From positions 34,607 through 98,606 of the forward strand of contig WRGA01000124.1 in NCBI GenBank assembly GCA_009787405.1: a stretch of DNA of 64,000 bases, given 5' to 3'. A model generated the notes under the pieces. That model made no database searches. It saw nothing but the letters and a program-made list of their open reading frames with translations, and was not told the DNA's origin. Of the stretch, positions 18,899 to 27,534 are shown one piece after another. Source of the DNA: Candidatus Azobacteroides sp. Lineage in GTDB: Bacteria; Bacteroidota; Bacteroidia; Bacteroidales; WRGA01. The translations under genes and the position numbers were made by a program. The stretch's first letter is position 1. Every line of letters begins with the position of its first letter.

Positions 18899-20923
18899 AT
18901 GAAAAAGCATTTTTTCATAAAAAGTCTGTATACATTTTTAACATTATTTTTCTTAATAAATCAAAATATACAAGCGCAAAATCCGGTTTCAAAATTCGGA
19001 GAAGTCAATGATTATGAAATCAATATGACAAGTTATCCCGAAGACACGACAGCCACAGCCGTAGTCTTATCGGAAAAAGGAGAAACCCGATTTATTTATG
19101 ATGAGCAATCCGGATTTCGTTACAAATACGACTATCAGGTAAAAATAAAAATCTTAAAACCTGAAGGAATAGAAGAAGCGAATGAAACGATCGAATATAC
19201 AAACATAAATTCCAAGTCACGGGAAGAAATTTCGGGACTTTCCGGCACTACTTACAATCTTGAAGATGGAAAAATTGTTAAAGCCAAACTGTCCAAAGAA
19301 TTTATAAACGACGAGAAATATGACGAAAAGTTTTTCCGCAAAAAATTCACCCTGCCGGCCGTAAAAGTCGGTTCAGTCATTGAATATAAATACACCATCT
19401 ACTCCGATTTTTTTTATGATTTAAGGGATTTCCGGTTTCAACACCATATTCCCGTCGTGAAAACTACTTATGATATAATCATTCCGGAATATTACCATTA
19501 TAATATTGAAATGCGCGGTTATGAATCTATCATCTCCAAGCAGGAAGCCGTATCAGAAAAGTTCACCATCCGATACAGCCATATCGAAGAAAACGGACGT
19601 ACCTACCATGAAAGTTACGATATAAACAGCAACAGCAAAAGATACTATTTTGAAGGAAAAAATATTCCGGCACTCAAAGACGAACCGTTTGTCTGGTGTT
19701 TGGATGATTATATTTCAAAAGTAAGCTTCGAACTGCAAAGCATACACTACCCGCAAAGTACCGTCAAAAATTTCAGCAGCGATTGGGCAACTGTAGACAA
19801 AGAATTGCTGGATGCAAGTTCGTTCGGAGGGAATTTGAAAAAAAACGACATGGTTAAAGATCTGGTCAAAGAATTTGACACGATAAGCAATCCGGTATCC
19901 AAAGTCATTCAAATTCAAAACATGATTAAAAGTACGGTCAAATGGAATGAAAAAAACCGGCTTACATCCGATGACATAAAAAATGCACTCAAAACCGGAC
20001 TGGGAAGTAGTGCAGACATGAACTTTTTATTGATTAACGCACTGAATGCCGCCGGAATAGAAGCTTTTCCTGTGGTCATGAGCACCCGCAGCAACGGTAC
20101 ACTTCCTTTCTCTCACCCGTCCATTTCAGCACTCAATTATTTCATCACGGGAATAAAAATCGACACGGTGACTTATTTCACCGACGTATCCGCAAAATCA
20201 GGATCTTTGAACATTTTACCCCAAACGTGTTTAGTAAACAGAGCAAGAAGCATTAAAGAAAACGGACGTTCCCAATGGGTGAATCTAACCAAAGTATCGT
20301 CGGGAAACATTACCAAAAATATCTCATGCAAATTTGAAGACGGTGTTTATACCGCAACAATCAACACTTGGTACAAAGATGAATCTGCGTATGATTTTCG
20401 GTTAAATCAAAACAATTACAAAGACGAAGACGAGTATAGGGAAATTTTAGAGTCAAAATTCGCAGGAGCGATCGACAATTATTCCACAACCGGAATTGAA
20501 AATACATCTGCTCCCATCAATGAAAAATTCAAAGTAAAAACCAATATCGGCACAGGCGGCGAATACATCTACCTGACGGCACTGTTTGAACCGCAATTTA
20601 CAGAAAACAGATTCAAATCGGAAGAACGGAAATTACCGATCGAATTCAATTATCCCATCACCTTCAGAGAAAATATATCGATTGAAATTCCGGAAGGTTA
20701 CACCGTGGAAGACTTACCCAAATCCGAAAAGTACACATTTGACGATGGAAGCAAAATAAGCTGTTTGTATCAAATCATACATCAAGACAACACTATTTTT
20801 TTAAAATACAATTTTACGCAAAAAGAAATCATGTTCATAAATACAGATTACGAACATTTGAAAAATTTCTTTGCCAAAATAGTAAGTAAAAGCGGGGAAA
20901 AAATCATTTTAAAAAAGATGTGA
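18899..20923 (+). CDS. DUF3857 / transglutaminase-like protein, apparently inactive
   Basis: The 674-residue protein has a signal peptide ending at NIQAQ, a DUF3857 beta domain in the N-terminal half, a transglutaminase-like core around residues 345-460 and a C-terminal beta domain. Where the catalytic Cys motif is expected (GxGDC) it reads GLGSSADMNFLL, and the His position reads ALNYFITG. Both catalytic residues therefore look replaced. It probably works as a periplasmic binding or scaffold protein. The second DUF3857 gene follows after 28 bp and keeps the active site. Confidence 0.85.
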   Translation: MKKHFFIKSLYTFLTLFFLINQNIQAQNPVSKFGEVNDYEINMTSYPEDTTATAVVLSEKGETRFIYDEQSGFRYKYDYQVKIKILKPEGIEEANETIEYTNINSKSREEISGLSGTTYNLEDGKIVKAKLSKEFINDEKYDEKFFRKKFTLPAVKVGSVIEYKYTIYSDFFYDLRDFRFQHHIPVVKTTYDIIIPEYYHYNIEMRGYESIISKQEAVSEKFTIRYSHIEENGRTYHESYDINSNSKRYYFEGKNIPALKDEPFVWCLDDYISKVSFELQSIHYPQSTVKNFSSDWATVDKELLDASSFGGNLKKNDMVKDLVKEFDTISNPVSKVIQIQNMIKSTVKWNEKNRLTSDDIKNALKTGLGSSADMNFLLINALNAAGIEAFPVVMSTRSNGTLPFSHPSISALNYFITGIKIDTVTYFTDVSAKSGSLNILPQTCLVNRARSIKENGRSQWVNLTKVSSGNITKNISCKFEDGVYTATINTWYKDESAYDFRLNQNNYKDEDEYREILESKFAGAIDNYSTTGIENTSAPINEKFKVKTNIGTGGEYIYLTALFEPQFTENRFKSEERKLPIEFNYPITFRENISIEIPEGYTVEDLPKSEKYTFDDGSKISCLYQIIHQDNTIFLKYNFTQKEIMFINTDYEHLKNFFAKIVSKSGEKIILKKM

Positions 20924-20951
20924 TCTACTAAAATCCGAGAAAAACAACCAC

Positions 20952-22853
20952 ATGAAAAAATATCTTTTTATTGCCTTATTGGGAATATTTACCGGCCGGC
21001 TTGTAGTTGCCCAAGATTATCCTGTTTTACTCATTCCCGACAGTCTTACAAAAAATGCAAACACTGTTATCAGAAATTATAACATTAATTTTATACAAAA
21101 CGACGTAAACGACGGGATTTCAAAAATATCCAAAACCATAACCATCCTGAACAGTAAAGGCAAAAATGATGCGATGATATACATTCTGCAAGATAAATTT
21201 CATGAATTAACTGATTTTTCCTGTACCATACGAAATTCGGAAGGAATGATATTAAAAAAAGTAAAAAAAGGAGATTTGACCACATCATCATTTTCCGAAT
21301 CATTTGCATCAGATGACAAATATTCTTTCTATGAATGCCAAGCTCCCTCCTACCCGTTCACGATAGAATACAATTATCAAATAAAATATAAAAACGGAAT
21401 CATCGGTTACCCGGTTTTCGATCCGATAAATAACTATGCCCGGTCAGTTGAAACGGCAAATTATCAAATCGAAATTCCGTCAAATATGACCATTCGTTAT
21501 AAAGTTTCAAATTATGACAATCCGATTGACAGCCTCGTCACAAACAACAAAAAAATATATACATGCAATATAGCCGGTCTTAAAGCCCAAAACGAAGAAC
21601 CGCTGTCTCCCCCCATAACCGAATACGTTCCTTATGTAATATTCGGGCCGACAAATTTTTGTTATGACGGATTTTGCGGAAACATGTCCGACTGGAACTC
21701 TTACGGAAAATGGATTTTTCAATTATTAGCGGAAAGAGATCAATTATCCCCCGATTTCAAAGAAAAAATCCGATCATTAACCGAAAATGCAAAATCAGAT
21801 AAAGAAAAGGCGAAAATCTTGTATGAATATTTACAAGCAAACATGCGCTATGTAAGCATACAATTAGGTATCGGCGGATTTCGTCCCGCCTCGGCATCCG
21901 ATGTCCAAAGAACGGGGTTCGGAGACTGTAAGGGTCTCTCAAATATGATGAAAGCCATGTTGAACGCTGTTAATATTCCGTCAATTTATACTGTAATAAG
22001 AATGGATGAAAAAGAAAAACGGATATACACCGATTTCCCGAACTTTATACAATTTAACCATGTCATCCTTTGTGTCCCGTTCAAAAATGATTCCCTTTGG
22101 TTGGAATGCACATCAAAAACAACGCCTTTCGGATATATACACAATGGCATATCAGGACATGATGCACTTCTCATTACCGAAAACGGAGGAAAATTATGCC
22201 GGTTACCCTCTTATCCTGACAGCCTGAACAAGTCCGTCTCCAATCTGAATATCATTTTAACCGAAGATGGTACGGCAACCGGAAAAGTAAGTTATAACTA
22301 TTATTTGGATCAATATGAATCGTCTGTACATACATTCGAAACAAACGATCCCCAAAAACAAAATGATTATCTGACAAAAAGTATGAAATCGGGAAAGGTA
22401 AAAATCCTGAACATCCATTCAAATATCAATAAATCAGCTGATCCTGAAATAAAAATCGATTACGATTTCATTGCCGAAGATTTCGCAAACAGATCTTCAA
22501 ACAGACTATTTTTTCCAATATGCCCGATAAAAAAAATCGATTACAACATATTTTCAAGTTCAAAAAGAGAACATGATATCAAAATAAACAACGGATACAA
22601 TGATTCGGATTCCATCAACATTCAGATACCGGAAGGTTATTCTCCCGAATCATTACCGAACGACATAACAGTAACAACTCCATACGGCATATATATCTCA
22701 AAAATTAAATACGAAGACGGAAAGTTAAAACATTTTCAGAACATTCAAATTTTCCGGAAAAGACATTCTAAAGATGACTATAAAAACATCAAAACCTTTT
22801 TTGAAAAGATAAACGAATCAATAAACCGGAGTGTCGTAATTAAAAAAATATGA
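20952..22853 (+). CDS. DUF3857 / transglutaminase-like protein with intact catalytic site
   Basis: A 633-residue secreted protein (signal peptide ending VVAQ), with the same domain order as its upstream neighbour. The core contains GFGDCKGLSNMMKAML (catalytic Cys), FNHVILCVP (His) and LWLECTS, where an acidic residue completes the triad. It is likely a periplasmic cysteine protease or transglutaminase-fold hydrolase; its substrate is unknown. It is probably cotranscribed with the inactive paralogue. No terminator is seen after it, but a dispersed palindromic repeat lies directly downstream. Confidence 0.87.
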   Translation: MKKYLFIALLGIFTGRLVVAQDYPVLLIPDSLTKNANTVIRNYNINFIQNDVNDGISKISKTITILNSKGKNDAMIYILQDKFHELTDFSCTIRNSEGMILKKVKKGDLTTSSFSESFASDDKYSFYECQAPSYPFTIEYNYQIKYKNGIIGYPVFDPINNYARSVETANYQIEIPSNMTIRYKVSNYDNPIDSLVTNNKKIYTCNIAGLKAQNEEPLSPPITEYVPYVIFGPTNFCYDGFCGNMSDWNSYGKWIFQLLAERDQLSPDFKEKIRSLTENAKSDKEKAKILYEYLQANMRYVSIQLGIGGFRPASASDVQRTGFGDCKGLSNMMKAMLNAVNIPSIYTVIRMDEKEKRIYTDFPNFIQFNHVILCVPFKNDSLWLECTSKTTPFGYIHNGISGHDALLITENGGKLCRLPSYPDSLNKSVSNLNIILTEDGTATGKVSYNYYLDQYESSVHTFETNDPQKQNDYLTKSMKSGKVKILNIHSNINKSADPEIKIDYDFIAEDFANRSSNRLFFPICPIKKIDYNIFSSSKREHDIKINNGYNDSDSINIQIPEGYSPESLPNDITVTTPYGIYISKIKYEDGKLKHFQNIQIFRKRHSKDDYKNIKTFFEKINESINRSVVIKKI

Positions 22854-22880
22854 TTATCTATATACAGATAACATCAACTA

Positions 22881-23020
22881 AGCATGTCATAAAAAATAAT
22901 TTATATTTTAAACACCAAGTCACAAAGACGGAAAGGCGCGAAGTTTAGAATCTTTGTGACGTGGCGTCTTTGCATCTTCGCGTTTAAAATATTAGACATT
23001 AAATTCTGCCATGTACTTAA
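22881..23020 (-). repeat. Dispersed palindromic repeat, copy F (longest)
   Basis: Near complete, in reverse orientation: TATTTTAAACACCAAGTCAC, AAGACGGAAAGGCGCGAAG, GTGGCGTCTTTGCATC, CGCGTTTAAAATATTAGAC and ATTAAATTCTGCCATGTAC. The last part is the complement of the left end of copy B, which shows that the element is about 130-140 bp long. Confidence 0.6.
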
Positions 23021-23086
23021 ACCGGAATTATTATAAATTAAGTATTTTTAAAAGAAAAATCCGATACCGAAATTGAAAAAAAGCCC

Positions 23087-23094
23087 TATATTTG
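23087..23094 (+). promoter_or_regulatory. Promoter -7 element for the hdr-flx cluster
   Basis: TATATTTG, a full match to TAnnTTTG, 140 bp before hdrC and 36 bp before the small signal-peptide reading frame. It is the best promoter in the gap and probably serves the whole seven-gene cluster. Confidence 0.55.
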
Positions 23095-23129
23095 CAGGGA
23101 ATGTTCACTTTTACATTGGCATAAAAACC

Positions 23130-23222
23130 ATGAAACATACAATTTGTACATTTACATTTTTGCATTGTTTGTGTATACTCACTTTTTCCGTGTACGCAAA
23201 CGGAATAAAGAATAAAACATAA
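23130..23222 (+). CDS. Orphan signal-peptide-like small ORF upstream of hdrC
   Basis: 30 codons: MKHTICTFTFLHCLCILTFS, then VYANG and a short polar tail before TAA. A basic start, hydrophobic core and YANG end look like a Sec signal peptide without a mature protein. It starts 36 bp after the promoter and stops 11 bp before hdrC. It may be a leader peptide, the relic of a lost exported gene, or chance. Confidence 0.3.
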   Translation: MKHTICTFTFLHCLCILTFSVYANGIKNKT

Positions 23223-23233
23223 ATCAATCTAAT

Positions 23234-23794
23234 ATGTCATATCGTCCTAACAACTCCCTCTCCGAAGAAGTTCTCGAACACACCAAGGTTAACAGCGCCG
23301 GATGCTACCAGTGCGGCAAATGTTCAGCGGGGTGTCCTTTGGCCGAAGAAATGGACTATACTTCAAGCATGGTCATGCGAATGCTGCAAACGGAAGATAA
23401 AGCAATTGAAAAAGAACTGTTGAAATCGCAAAGCATTTGGTTGTGCTCTTCTTGCGAAATGTGCATTTCCCGTTGCCCGATGTCAATCGATATTCCGAAA
23501 GTCATGGATTACCTGCGGCAAAAATCCGTGAAAGAAGGGCTACAAAACAAAACGGCGGACAAAAACATTGTCGCTTTTCACCGTTCATTTCTGGATATGA
23601 TTCAATTAACAGGCCGTTCGTATGAACCGGGAATGATCATGGACTACAAATTGAGAAGTAAAGATTTCTTCCAAGATTTAACCATGGCACCGAAAATGTT
23701 CAGTCGAGGCAAGTTACCGATTTTTCCCGAATCGGTGAAAAACCGCAAGAATATTCAAGATATTTTCAAAAAAAGTAAAAAAGAAAGTATTTAA
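23234..23794 (+). CDS. hdrC: Heterodisulfide reductase subunit C (HdrC)
   Basis: The 186-residue iron-sulfur protein carries two [4Fe-4S] motifs: GCYQCGKCSAGCP near residue 20 and CSSCEMCISRCPMSIDIP near residue 74. This is the usual HdrC layout. HdrC passes electrons between HdrA and the catalytic HdrB. It is the first gene of a seven-gene cluster and its stop lies only 1 bp before hdrB, so the two are translationally linked. In this organism the partner is unlikely to be CoM-CoB disulfide; a protein disulfide or related thiol is assumed. Confidence 0.92.
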   Translation: MSYRPNNSLSEEVLEHTKVNSAGCYQCGKCSAGCPLAEEMDYTSSMVMRMLQTEDKAIEKELLKSQSIWLCSSCEMCISRCPMSIDIPKVMDYLRQKSVKEGLQNKTADKNIVAFHRSFLDMIQLTGRSYEPGMIMDYKLRSKDFFQDLTMAPKMFSRGKLPIFPESVKNRKNIQDIFKKSKKESI

Positions 23795-23795
23795 C

Positions 23796-24647
23796 ATGAA
23801 AAAGAAATTAGGATTTTACCCCGGTTGTTCCTTGGAAGGAACCTCAAGAGAATACAGTGAATCCGTGATTTCTCTTGCCAAACGATTTGACATCGAATTG
23901 GAGGCTGTCCCCGATTGGAACTGCTGCGGAGCATCCTCCGCTCATAATTTAAACAAAATACTTTCGTTGGCGCTTCCCGCAAGAATATTGGCACAAGCCG
24001 AAAAAGCGGGAATAAAAGAAATTCTGGTTCCCTGCGCGGCTTGTTCGAATCGGTTGATCACCACGCAACACGAATTATTCGAAGAACCCGAATTGAAAAA
24101 AGAAGTGGAAGAAACAACGGGAATGTCCCTCTCTGCTCCGATTCGGATCTTAAATGTGATTCAATTCATTCAGGAATATATCGTTCCCGAATTGCCGAAT
24201 AAAAAAGTCAATGCTTTCGACAAAAAAGTGGCTTGTTATTACGGCTGTCTGCTGGTTCGTCCGCACGATATTTTGCAATTCGACCGTTTGGAAGACCCGC
24301 AAAGCATGGACGAAATCATGAAAACATCGGGAGCCGAACCGATTGACTGGCCGTTCAAAACCGAATGCTGCGGAGCAGGTTTATCGTTAAGCCGAAGCGA
24401 CTTAATCGGAAAATTATCGGGAAAAATCGTTAACGAAGCCACCGAAAGAGGCGCCGAAGCTATTATCGTTGCCTGTCCGATGTGTCATGCCAATCTGGAT
24501 ATGAGACGTCCCGTCATTAATAAATATATGGGTAAAAAACTGAATATCCCTGTTCTTTATATCACACAAGTCATCGGAATGGTTTGCGGATTAAGCCCGA
24601 AAGACACGGGAATCAAACGTCATTTGGTAAAAGTAAATATAAATTAA
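23796..24647 (+). CDS. hdrB: Heterodisulfide reductase subunit B (HdrB)
   Basis: The 283-residue protein has two CCG domains. The first runs from YPGCSLEG through WNCCGASSAHN to CAACSN; the second from CYYGCL through TECCGAGLSLS to CPMCHANL. These cysteines bind the non-cubane iron-sulfur clusters that reduce disulfides in HdrB. It is the catalytic subunit in methanogen HdrABC; in bacteria with FlxABCD the physiological disulfide is a DsrC-like protein or unknown. It lies directly after hdrC and 60 bp before hdrA. Confidence 0.93.
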   Translation: MKKKLGFYPGCSLEGTSREYSESVISLAKRFDIELEAVPDWNCCGASSAHNLNKILSLALPARILAQAEKAGIKEILVPCAACSNRLITTQHELFEEPELKKEVEETTGMSLSAPIRILNVIQFIQEYIVPELPNKKVNAFDKKVACYYGCLLVRPHDILQFDRLEDPQSMDEIMKTSGAEPIDWPFKTECCGAGLSLSRSDLIGKLSGKIVNEATERGAEAIIVACPMCHANLDMRRPVINKYMGKKLNIPVLYITQVIGMVCGLSPKDTGIKRHLVKVNIN

Positions 24648-24648
24648 A

Positions 24649-24700
24649 TAAGTAAACGAAATTCAAGTCCGAAAACTTGTTCATCCGTTTACTCGTCAAC
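24649..24700. repeat. GTAAACGAGTTGAC-type repeat before hdrA
   Basis: Contains AAGTAAACGAAATTCAAGTC and, inverted, CCGTTTACTCGTCAACTG directly before the hdrA start. The same TTTACTCGTCAACT stands before flxD at about 27083-27096. It is part of a repeat family concentrated at 26706-27096. Confidence 0.5.
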
Positions 24701-24707
24701 TGAAATT

Positions 24708-26708
24708 ATGGCACGAATAGGAGTTTTTGTATGTCATTGCGGCGAAAACATTTCGGCGACGGTAGATTGTGAAAATGTATCGGAACGCGCCGCAAAACTG
24801 CCCGGAGTGGTTTACAGCACCGATTACAAATACATGTGTTCCGATCCCGGACAATCGAAAATCAAAGAAGCGATTATCGAACATAAGCTTACAGGAGTCG
24901 TTGTTTCGGCCTGTTCTCCGCGAATGCACGAACCGACTTTCAGAAAAGCCTGCGCCGAAGCCGGTTTAAATCCGTATCTCTGCGAAATGGCCAACATTCG
25001 CGAACAATGTTCATGGGTTCACGAAAAAAGCGAAACAACCACGAATAAAGCCTTTGATTTGGTGCGTATGTTGGTTGAAAAAGTAAAAAATAATCATCCG
25101 CTCGAATCCATTAAAGTACCCGTAAACAAAACGGCAGTCGTTGTCGGCGGAGGCGTTGCGGGAATCCAAACGTCGCTGGACATCGCCAATGCAGGACATA
25201 AAGTCATTTTGGTGGAAAGAGAACCTTCCATCGGCGGACACATGTCGCAGCTTTCGGAAACATTTCCCACGCTGGACTGTTCCCAATGCATTCTTACCCC
25301 GCGAATGGTGGAAGTGGCACAGCATCCGAACATTACACTTTATACATATTCCGAATTAGAACATACGGACGGATTTATCGGAAATTTCAACGTCCGCATC
25401 CGTCGGAAAGCAAGAAGCATAAACGAAAAATTATGTACGGGTTGCGGATTATGCTGTACCAAATGTCCGGCCAAAAAAATAGAAAGCGAATTTGAACAAG
25501 GATTAGCGTACAGAACGGCCATTTATGTTCCGTTTCCTCAAGCCGTTCCGAACAAACCCGTCATCGACAGAGTAAATTGCCGGTATTTCCAAACAGGAAA
25601 ATGTAAAGTCTGCCAAAAACTTTGTCCCACAGGAGCCGTCGATTTCGAACAAAAAGACGAAATCATCGAAGTCAAAGCGGGAGCCATCGTACTTGCAACC
25701 GGGTTTGAAGTCAAAAACACCGATTTCTTCCCTGAATACGGTTTCGGAAAATATAAAGATGTCATCAACGGACTGCAATTCGAACGATTGGCATCGGCAT
25801 CAGGACCGACACAAGGAGAAATCCGACGTCCGTCCGACGGAAAAATCCCCGAAAAAATTGTTTTCGTAGCCTGTGCCGGTTCGCGCGATGTCGCCAAAGG
25901 CATTCCTTACTGTTCGAAAATTTGTTGCATGTACACGGCTAAACACGCCATGTTGTACAAACATAAAGTTCACGAAGGAACACCGTATGTTTTTTACATG
26001 GACATTCGCGCAGCAGGTAAAAACTACGACGAGTTCACACGACGGGCCATTGAAGAAGACGGGGCAAAATACATTCGCGGACGTGTGGCGAACATCTACG
26101 AAAAAAACGGAAAACTGATTGTCAAAGGAGCAGATACTCTAATGAACGGAAGACCCGTCGAAATAGACGCGGATATGGTGGTATTGGCAACCGCCGCTGT
26201 ATCGTGCGAAGGTTCCGAATCATTGGCACAAAAACTACACGTTTCGTACGATTCATATAAATTCTTTGCCGAAGCACATCCCAAATTGAAACCTGTAGAA
26301 ACCAACACAGCAGGAATCTATCTGGCGGGAGCATGTCAAGCGCCGAAAGACATCCCCGAATCCGTTGCCGCAGCATCGGGAGCAGCCGCAAAAGTTATTT
26401 GTCTGTTTGCCGGCAGCGAATTAACGCGCGAACCCATCGTGGCCAAAGTGAACCGCATGCCGCCTCCTATTTTCTCGACTTGCATGGGATGCGGAATGTG
26501 TAAAGAGGTTTGTCCGTATCAAGCCATCGATAAAGAAGAAATCAAAAACAGAAACGGAGAAACCATTAAAACGATTGCCAAAATCAATCCCGGATTATGT
26601 CAAGGTTGCGGAATTTGTGTTTCTTTCTGCAAATCCAAATCCATCGACTTGGAAGGATATTCAAATAAACAGGTGTATGAAGAAGTGTTGGCATTATTAA
26701 ATAGTTAG
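24708..26708 (+). CDS. hdrA: Heterodisulfide reductase subunit A (HdrA), flavin electron-bifurcating subunit
   Basis: The 666-residue protein begins MARIGVFVCHCGENIS, as HdrA does, followed by a cysteine-rich N-terminal domain. An FAD-binding Rossmann fold (VVVGGGVAGIQTSLDIANAG) comes next with an inserted ferredoxin motif CTGCGLCCTKCP, and it ends with two further [4Fe-4S] motifs (CMGCGMCKEVCP, CQGCGICVSFC). In characterised complexes this flavin splits electron pairs between ferredoxin and the HdrB disulfide site. It ends at TAG 26708, and a 393-bp spacer with a gene remnant separates it from flxD, unlike the tight spacing elsewhere in the cluster. Confidence 0.94.
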   Translation: MARIGVFVCHCGENISATVDCENVSERAAKLPGVVYSTDYKYMCSDPGQSKIKEAIIEHKLTGVVVSACSPRMHEPTFRKACAEAGLNPYLCEMANIREQCSWVHEKSETTTNKAFDLVRMLVEKVKNNHPLESIKVPVNKTAVVVGGGVAGIQTSLDIANAGHKVILVEREPSIGGHMSQLSETFPTLDCSQCILTPRMVEVAQHPNITLYTYSELEHTDGFIGNFNVRIRRKARSINEKLCTGCGLCCTKCPAKKIESEFEQGLAYRTAIYVPFPQAVPNKPVIDRVNCRYFQTGKCKVCQKLCPTGAVDFEQKDEIIEVKAGAIVLATGFEVKNTDFFPEYGFGKYKDVINGLQFERLASASGPTQGEIRRPSDGKIPEKIVFVACAGSRDVAKGIPYCSKICCMYTAKHAMLYKHKVHEGTPYVFYMDIRAAGKNYDEFTRRAIEEDGAKYIRGRVANIYEKNGKLIVKGADTLMNGRPVEIDADMVVLATAAVSCEGSESLAQKLHVSYDSYKFFAEAHPKLKPVETNTAGIYLAGACQAPKDIPESVAAASGAAAKVICLFAGSELTREPIVAKVNRMPPPIFSTCMGCGMCKEVCPYQAIDKEEIKNRNGETIKTIAKINPGLCQGCGICVSFCKSKSIDLEGYSNKQVYEEVLALLNS

Positions 26709-26742
26709 TAGACAAGTAAACAAGTTGACGAGTTGGGGTAAG
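26706..26742 (+). repeat. GTAAACGAGTTGAC-type repeat
   Basis: Reads AGACAAGTAAACAAGTTGAC followed by GAGTTGGGGTAAGTC. A sister copy at 26919-26950 reads AGACGAGTAAACGAGTTGAC. The two directly repeated copies flank the remnant of a four-helix-bundle gene. Confidence 0.55.
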
Positions 26743-26769
26743 TCAGGGAAAATAGAAAAATAAGTAAAA

Positions 26770-26922
26770 ATAGCATTAGGTTCAGCTTCCGAATTAGAAA
26801 CTCAACTTATCATTTCTGTAGAGCTTCAATTTATGAATAAAGAAAATTTTGAATTATTAAACAATATGAATAACCAAATAATCAAGATGTTATCATCATT
26901 AATAAAAGCAGTAAGCAAATAG
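26770..26922 (+). pseudogene. 3' remnant of a four-helix-bundle (23S rRNA intervening-sequence) protein gene
   Basis: 50 codons in frame read IALGSASELETQLIISVELQ, continue through FMNKENFELLNN and end IIKMLSSLIKAVSK and TAG. The motif GSxxELETQLI is the hallmark of the four-helix-bundle IVP family (TIGR02436). The N-terminal half is missing: a stop codon (26761-26763) lies just upstream. The fragment sits in the spacer between hdrA and flxD and is bordered by GTAAACGAGTTGAC repeats, so it is likely the debris of an inserted cassette. Confidence 0.7.
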
Positions 26923-27096
26923 ACGAGTAAACGAGTTGACAAGTTAGTGGTAAGTCACATTAACCAATTAAAAATACTGAATTCAGTACTTGTCAATTCG
27001 TTTACGCGCCAACTCGTTTACTAAAAAATATTAATTAACCCGTAAACTTTAAATGAGTCCGAGTTGTCAACTCATTTACTTGTTTACTCGTCAACT
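26919..27096. repeat. Cluster of GTAAACGAGTTGAC-type repeats before flxD
   Basis: One direct copy at 26919-26950 and two inverted copies, about 26990-27021 (ATTCGTTTACGCGCCAACTC) and 27061-27096 (ACTTGTTTACTCGTCAACT), fill the spacer before flxD. The pairs can form long hairpins. The last copy ends 6 bp before the flxD start codon. Confidence 0.5.
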
Positions 27097-27101
27097 AAAA
27101 T

Positions 27102-27533
27102 ATGTTTGAACCGAAAATAGTCGCATTTGTGTGCAACTGGTGCACATACGCAGGGGCTGACCTGACGGGAACCAACCGGATCAAGTATTCACCCGACGTA
27201 AAAATTATTCGTTTTCCGTGTACGGGACGCATTGATTTTATGTTGCTGATAAAAGCATTTTCCAACGGAGCCGACGGAATCATCGTATCGGGATGCCATC
27301 CGAACGATTGTCATTATACGTCGGGAAATTTCCATGCACGCCGCCGCTGGACGATTTTCCGCAGTTTGTTGGATTTTATGGGAATCGATGTCAACCGCAT
27401 TACATTCACGTGGGTATCCGCAGCCGAAGGAGCCAAATGGGCCGAAGTGGTTGATTCAACCGTCGAAAAAATAAAAAAATTAGGCCCGTATAAAGAATAC
27501 CGGCCCATTGCTAACGAAATAGTGGAGGAGTAA
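27102..27533 (+). CDS. MvhD/FlxD-like iron-sulfur subunit
   Basis: The 143-residue protein begins MFEPKIVAFVCNWCTYAGAD and conserves the cysteines of the [2Fe-2S] protein MvhD (CNWC, FPCTGR, SGCHPNDCHY). MvhD-type subunits connect HdrA to its electron-donating module. In FlxABCD this subunit is called FlxD. It is directly followed by the next subunit gene after one base. Confidence 0.9.
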   Translation: MFEPKIVAFVCNWCTYAGADLTGTNRIKYSPDVKIIRFPCTGRIDFMLLIKAFSNGADGIIVSGCHPNDCHYTSGNFHARRRWTIFRSLLDFMGIDVNRITFTWVSAAEGAKWAEVVDSTVEKIKKLGPYKEYRPIANEIVEE

Positions 27534-27534
27534 T

